Shown here piece after piece: positions 59,696 through 64,000 of a stretch of DNA of 64,000 bases; position 1 is the first letter of the stretch, and every line of letters starts with the position of its first letter. The stretch is from Acanthacorydalis orientalis (lineage: Eukaryota; Arthropoda; Insecta; Megaloptera; Corydalidae), in contig CM068322.1 of the NCBI GenBank assembly GCA_034766995.1, positions 2,637,089 to 2,701,088 on the forward strand, written 5' to 3'. The position numbers and the translations under genes are program-made. Below the pieces are notes generated by a model. It had not been told where the DNA came from. It was given only the letters and a program-made list of their open reading frames with translations, and did not search any database.

Positions 59696-60934
59696 GTAAC
59701 CAAGAAAGTTCTGTCGTTTATGAATTGAGAAAAAAACACTTATGTATTTTTACATAAAATAACTTTATTCATCAAAATATCCACCTTCGTATTGAACAAA
59801 CCTTTCCCAGTGAGCTGATAGTTTATAAATTCGATTTTTTTAAACTGATTATTTTTATTTTCAAAAAATGTAGACACCTCCATTTTTAATTCTTCTCCAT
59901 TATTAAACTATTTACCATGCATACGATTGTCCAAAGATAAAAATAGGCCATAATCTGATGGAGATATCTGAGGAATACGGGGCATGGGGGAGGATTTCCC
60001 ACCCTAAAATCATAATTTTTGTTCTGGTCTCTACTGAAACGTGTGGTTGTGCGTTATCTTGTGAAAATAAAACTTTTTTACGATTTACAAGTACTGGCTG
60101 TTTTTGTTTTAATGCATCGTGTACTCGTTGGAGTTGTTCACTATAAATGTTTTACGTGAGGGTTTGACCCACTCGTAGATATTCATGGTGAATAATGCCT
60201 TTTTAAGTCCACCAAACACTGAGAAGAAGTTTTCGCGGATTAACTTTCATTTTGGGCTATGTGGGACAGGATCTCCTAATGAAAGCCAGTGCTGAGTATG
60301 TTTGTAGTTGGAATAAATAATCCATTTTTCATCAGTTGTCAAAATTTGATCTAAAAAGTTCTCTGATTTTAGTCGTGAAATAAGAGGTGTACAGATTCTA
60401 AGACGCTGTAATTTGTTATTGGAAGTTAATTCGTGTGGTACCCATTTACTTAATTTCCACATACTTTCGTATTGTTTCGTCACTTACTTTGAACAATTCT
60501 GTAAGCTGTTGACACGTTAAACTGGAATTTGTTTCAACCTTTGTCTCCGATTCGTTGATATTTAAATTTTATGGTCTGCCTGATCTGGTCTCGTCTTTAA
60601 TGCGTTCATCCCCGGCAAAAAATTTTTTAAACCATTTCTGAGTCGTTCTTGATGTAACTGTATTTTCTCCAAACGCAGTACAATTTTTTTTGCAATTACT
60701 GTAGCGTTAGTCTCAAGCTTAAATTCATGAAGCAAACATACTCGTATTATACTATTTTTCACAGACATTTTTAGAGGTTAGAATTATTTTTTAAATTAAA
60801 GTGAATAGTTCGAGATTCATTTAAAATACATGCTAATATTAATAATAAACAATTCTTGGAAATTTGTCCGATGACAAGAGTAAACAATTCTTGGAAATTG
60901 TACGTTATAACAGCGACAGAACTTTCTTGGTTAC

Positions 60935-60938
<4 letters not shown>
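59692..60938 (-). mobile_element. Full-length decayed mariner inside (TA)n
   Basis: 1,247 bp with inverted ends T(C/T)AGGTAACCAAGAAAGTTC, flanked by TA at 59690-59691 and 60939-60940. Each flank is itself a long (TA)n tract. The transposase on the minus strand is broken. Confidence 0.92.
59900..60768 (-). pseudogene. mariner transposase, decayed
   Basis: N-terminus at 60768 (MSVKNSIIRVCLLHEFKLET), the first HTH broken by frame changes (QERLRNGLKNFLPGMNAL and GRP-type linker region near 60575). Then KLSKWVPHELTSNNKLQRL with the WVPHEL motif, and ILTTDEKWIIYSN with the first catalytic aspartate (near 60325). Near 60000-59930 a shifted frame reads ISPSDYGLFLSLDNRMHG, which holds the third aspartate. 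Stops and frame changes throughout. Not functional. Confidence 0.83.

Positions 60939-61009
<71 letters not shown>
60939..61009. repeat. (TA)n microsatellite
   Basis: About 70 bp of TA continuing from the mariner's flanking TA. Confidence 0.95.
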
Positions 61010-61012
<3 letters not shown>

Positions 61013-61369
61013 CCCATTCAGTGTGGAGAATCGCGATATTATTCATTATGTATATACAATAAGTGGAAATGTGGACTGTGCATTATTTTTGAAGTTATAG
61101 CGTTAACACATATATTTATTTTTTTGTATATCAGATATCTATATCACATTTTAGTCAAGTTCGCTAACATTTTACAAACGCACGGTTACACCAAGTTCCT
61201 GAGTAATTCGTAAAAGCGTTGTGTTCGTGGATTAAAAATGTTAATATTCTGTGTGTATTGAATTAAATAAACATGAAATATTTTTCACATTTTTAATATC
61301 TTAATATCTATTTCTTCTGCGGGAATGAAAACTTTAATTTGTTTTAAAAATTATTAAATATTTAAACGT

Positions 61370-61690
61370 TTTTCATTCGTTGATCATTGAAAAGCACAGT
61401 ACTGCGACTCGTTGGTACAATGCTTTTATAACCGAGTGTCGGACATTGGGTCCCAAGACTCACACATCACTATGTTTGACTTCTAGTCGTGGTGGTATAA
61501 GCAGCTTTTCAGTACAAATTATAATTGTGAGAGGATACTGGACTGGGGTGCTCCAGGCGCGCACTAATGGCACGGTCTCTTGCCAGTTCAGCTGGGGTCA
61601 ACTGTTAACAACGATCCGCCTCAGGGTTGGGGCAACCAGTGACTCGGCTTCTTGTACCTATATGCTGATAAACACCGATAAGATTTAAAG
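61370..61690. other. GC-richer island, unrecognised
   Basis: About 320 bp of balanced composition (GAGTGTCGGACATTGGGTCC, GGATACTGGACTGGGGTGCT, CGCCTCAGGGTTGGGGCAAC). A 102-residue plus-strand frame (61380-61688) crosses it with no motif I know. It may be a SINE-like repeat, a LINE piece or an exon. Confidence 0.35.
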
Positions 61691-62364
61691 TTAATCTTTA
61701 ATATAAACAATTTCGAATTGAAATTTTGACATCAATGCAGTACATTTATAACAGTAACCGCTTTAAGATTTTAATAAAAAAAAGTTATTATAATTTAATT
61801 CATGCGTCTGTAAATTATAAAAGATTTTCAATGATTTTCAGTTGACTTAAACACATAACATTATTAACATAATTTTAAGAACTTTACGTGCGGTTATTAA
61901 TATATTTTGAACAACTTCATTAACGTTATTCTTGTCAGTATTTTGACATTATTTGATTCAGAATGAAAACAAATCAAGGCAACTTTTTATAATTTTACTT
62001 TTACTATGTTGAATTTAAAGAGACGATAGAAAATTTATTGTAATTTTAATACTGATATATGAAAAACATAATTAACTATCGGTATGTTATTTCTCGCAGA
62101 TTTGTCAATTATACTGAAAAATCTATGTATAACATACATTTTGCTTTTATATTGTGATTTCTAACAGTGCTAGATAAAAATATTCAATTAACTGTCCACT
62201 GATTATATGATTGTATATTAAATGAGTAGGATAAATGTCACATCAAACAAATGTCAATTTGAAATTAATTCATGTGTTATCAAATATCTAGTTAAAAGTA
62301 CATACAAAATCCATTTGTTTTTTTGTATATATTGTGCACTATTACAATATCTATACATACACAC

Positions 62365-62403
<39 letters not shown>

Positions 62404-62948
62404 TGTATGTATTTATATTAATGAATACATAAAAATGATAATCATTAAATGTATTCACAAACATTTATTTAACGATATTTATATTTCACATAATAGCGTA
62501 CATATTACATTTACGCAATTTGAATATGGAATGACATAATTATAGTCGACTTTATCAAATGACAAAATATCGTTAGCTAAATGACGGTTTATGTTTTTGT
62601 ATGAAAAATTGAATCAAAAATGTAATTTATTGTTTATAAATTGTAAATACTATTTTTATCTTATTACACGATTAGTTATATTTTTATAATTATCTATTTT
62701 ATATAATAGAAATATTTTATGCAGGTATAATATTTTTAATAGTATTTATATGCCAATAAAAAAACAATTGAAGATGATTAAACAATAAAAAATAATATTT
62801 ACTGACTTCATTCAAATTTTTGAACAATATCTGTATGTTATATAATATACTACTGTCTAATTAATTATTAAGTATTAAAAATTTGTTCTAAAATTGAATA
62901 ATGACTCTTTTTATTAACATTTTATGTTTTATTTCTGTTTCATATTAT

Positions 62949-63006
<58 letters not shown>

Positions 63007-63027
63007 CAAATATAACATATATATATT

Positions 63028-63093
<66 letters not shown>

Positions 63094-63796
63094 TATGATA
63101 TGCAACTAAAGGTTTTTCCAATTTCATTGTATGTGTAATTGTAATTAATAGTGAATATATATGCATATATATATATATATATTAATTTTGTTTATTTAAA
63201 TAATTAATTATGTTTTTTTAACACATGAAAGAACACAAACCAATAACAACAATATACGTTATTTATTAAATTTCAGACTATTTTAGAAATAGACTAAAAT
63301 AAATAAGAAACGTATTAGAATTACAATTAAATATCGACCAAACACACATATAGATGGTATTCAAAATTCAATTATCTTTTGTTCAAACATATTTAGTCGA
63401 GTTACTGAAAAAATTTTTATTACATCAAAAGAAAAATTATTTTGTTCAAAAACAAATTCAAAGTGTAATGTGTACACATTAATAAGTTTATGATATGCGT
63501 TATCTTTGAACTTACTCGTCCTTAATGCACTTTTAAGTGAACTTGTATGTGAAAAACAGAATGAGAGAATTTTTTTCTAGTGATATGGTGCCAAATTTCA
63601 CTTCCTTTAAACTTTAGTTTCGGTTTAGTAACATGTTTGTTAGGGTGAATATTCTTATACTGAAATATAAGTGTTTTTGTTAAATATCAAGGAATTTATA
63701 TCATGGATTTGATAGTGCAGTAATACAAAAAATCACAGAACATACTACGAATACTGTTTTGGAATGTACTACACTTTGTATGTGAGAACATAATGA

Positions 63797-63841
<45 letters not shown>

Positions 63842-64000
63842 TATATAATAAATTTGAAAAAGATAGCTCATTAGAAAATAGATATTCTCATCGTAAAGAG
63901 ACGGCCATATTTCCAAATAATAAATATAAATAAAGAAAATATAAAGTGAAATCCTTTCTTAAGAATTCCTAGTGTCATTCAATCATCATTATAACTTTCA
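61691..64000. other. AT-rich spacer with (TA)n
   Basis: (TA)n at 62367-62400, 62950-63000, 63038-63091 and 63800-63840. No gene seen to the window end. Confidence 0.7.

Overview
The window is AT-rich eukaryotic DNA, almost certainly from an insect or a close arthropod. The reasons are two U1 snRNA genes whose 3' half reads like insect U1, a dense population of Tc1/mariner transposons of the irritans, cecropia (Hsmar1-like) and mori-like types, a copia-type element primed by an internal piece of initiator tRNA-Met, a BEL/Pao element, hAT remnants, and dozens of long (TA)n tracts. I found no host protein-coding gene that can be named. One open frame at 29510-29791 is a weak exon candidate.

Layout. 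74-2275: two mariners back to back, sharing one TA dinucleotide. 2.3-9.9 kb: AT-rich spacer with (TA)n/(TG)n tracts and one GC-richer island at about 7.03-7.6 kb. 9964-10603: a complete short hAT derivative with 8-bp target duplications. 11175-11756: an internally deleted Hsmar1-like mariner, with sister copies at 42055 and 47832. 14041-15299: a full-length but decayed Hsmar1-like mariner. 18116-18700: a deleted mariner of another group. 19048-22830: a copia polyprotein on the minus strand with its 5' LTR and a 32-nt tRNA-derived primer site. 24531-28965: a BEL/Pao element with both LTRs, an internal deletion that removes protease/RT/RNase H, and a mariner with an almost intact transposase inserted in its leader. 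30365-31357: a Tc1-like transposase pseudogene. 31.4-36.3 kb: spacer crowded with (TA)n. 37.2-38.8 kb: an unexplained GC-richer island with three diverged tandem repeats. 39296-41673: a large inverted duplication whose arms each carry a U1 snRNA gene with a shared upstream promoter-like element. 44244-45300: a mori-like mariner pseudogene. 49164-50095: a second copy of the truncated mariner family seen at 1356. 50.4-50.9 kb: a possible LINE 3' end. 51096-52557: an undescribed repeat in three copies, each carrying (TA)n at the same internal position. 53.5-54.7 kb: a hAT transposase pseudogene behind two hairpins. 56638-57180: the end of a Tc1-like element with IR/DR-type terminal repeats. 59692-60938: a full-length decayed mariner inside (TA)n.

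How it fits together. This is a transposon graveyard in which TA-targeting elements repeatedly land in, or border, (TA)n tracts. Several families survive only as internally deleted derivatives with good ends, the form expected of non-autonomous elements moved in trans. The likely functional host content is the U1 pair. The transposase at 25200-26249 is the only long uninterrupted full-length transposase frame.
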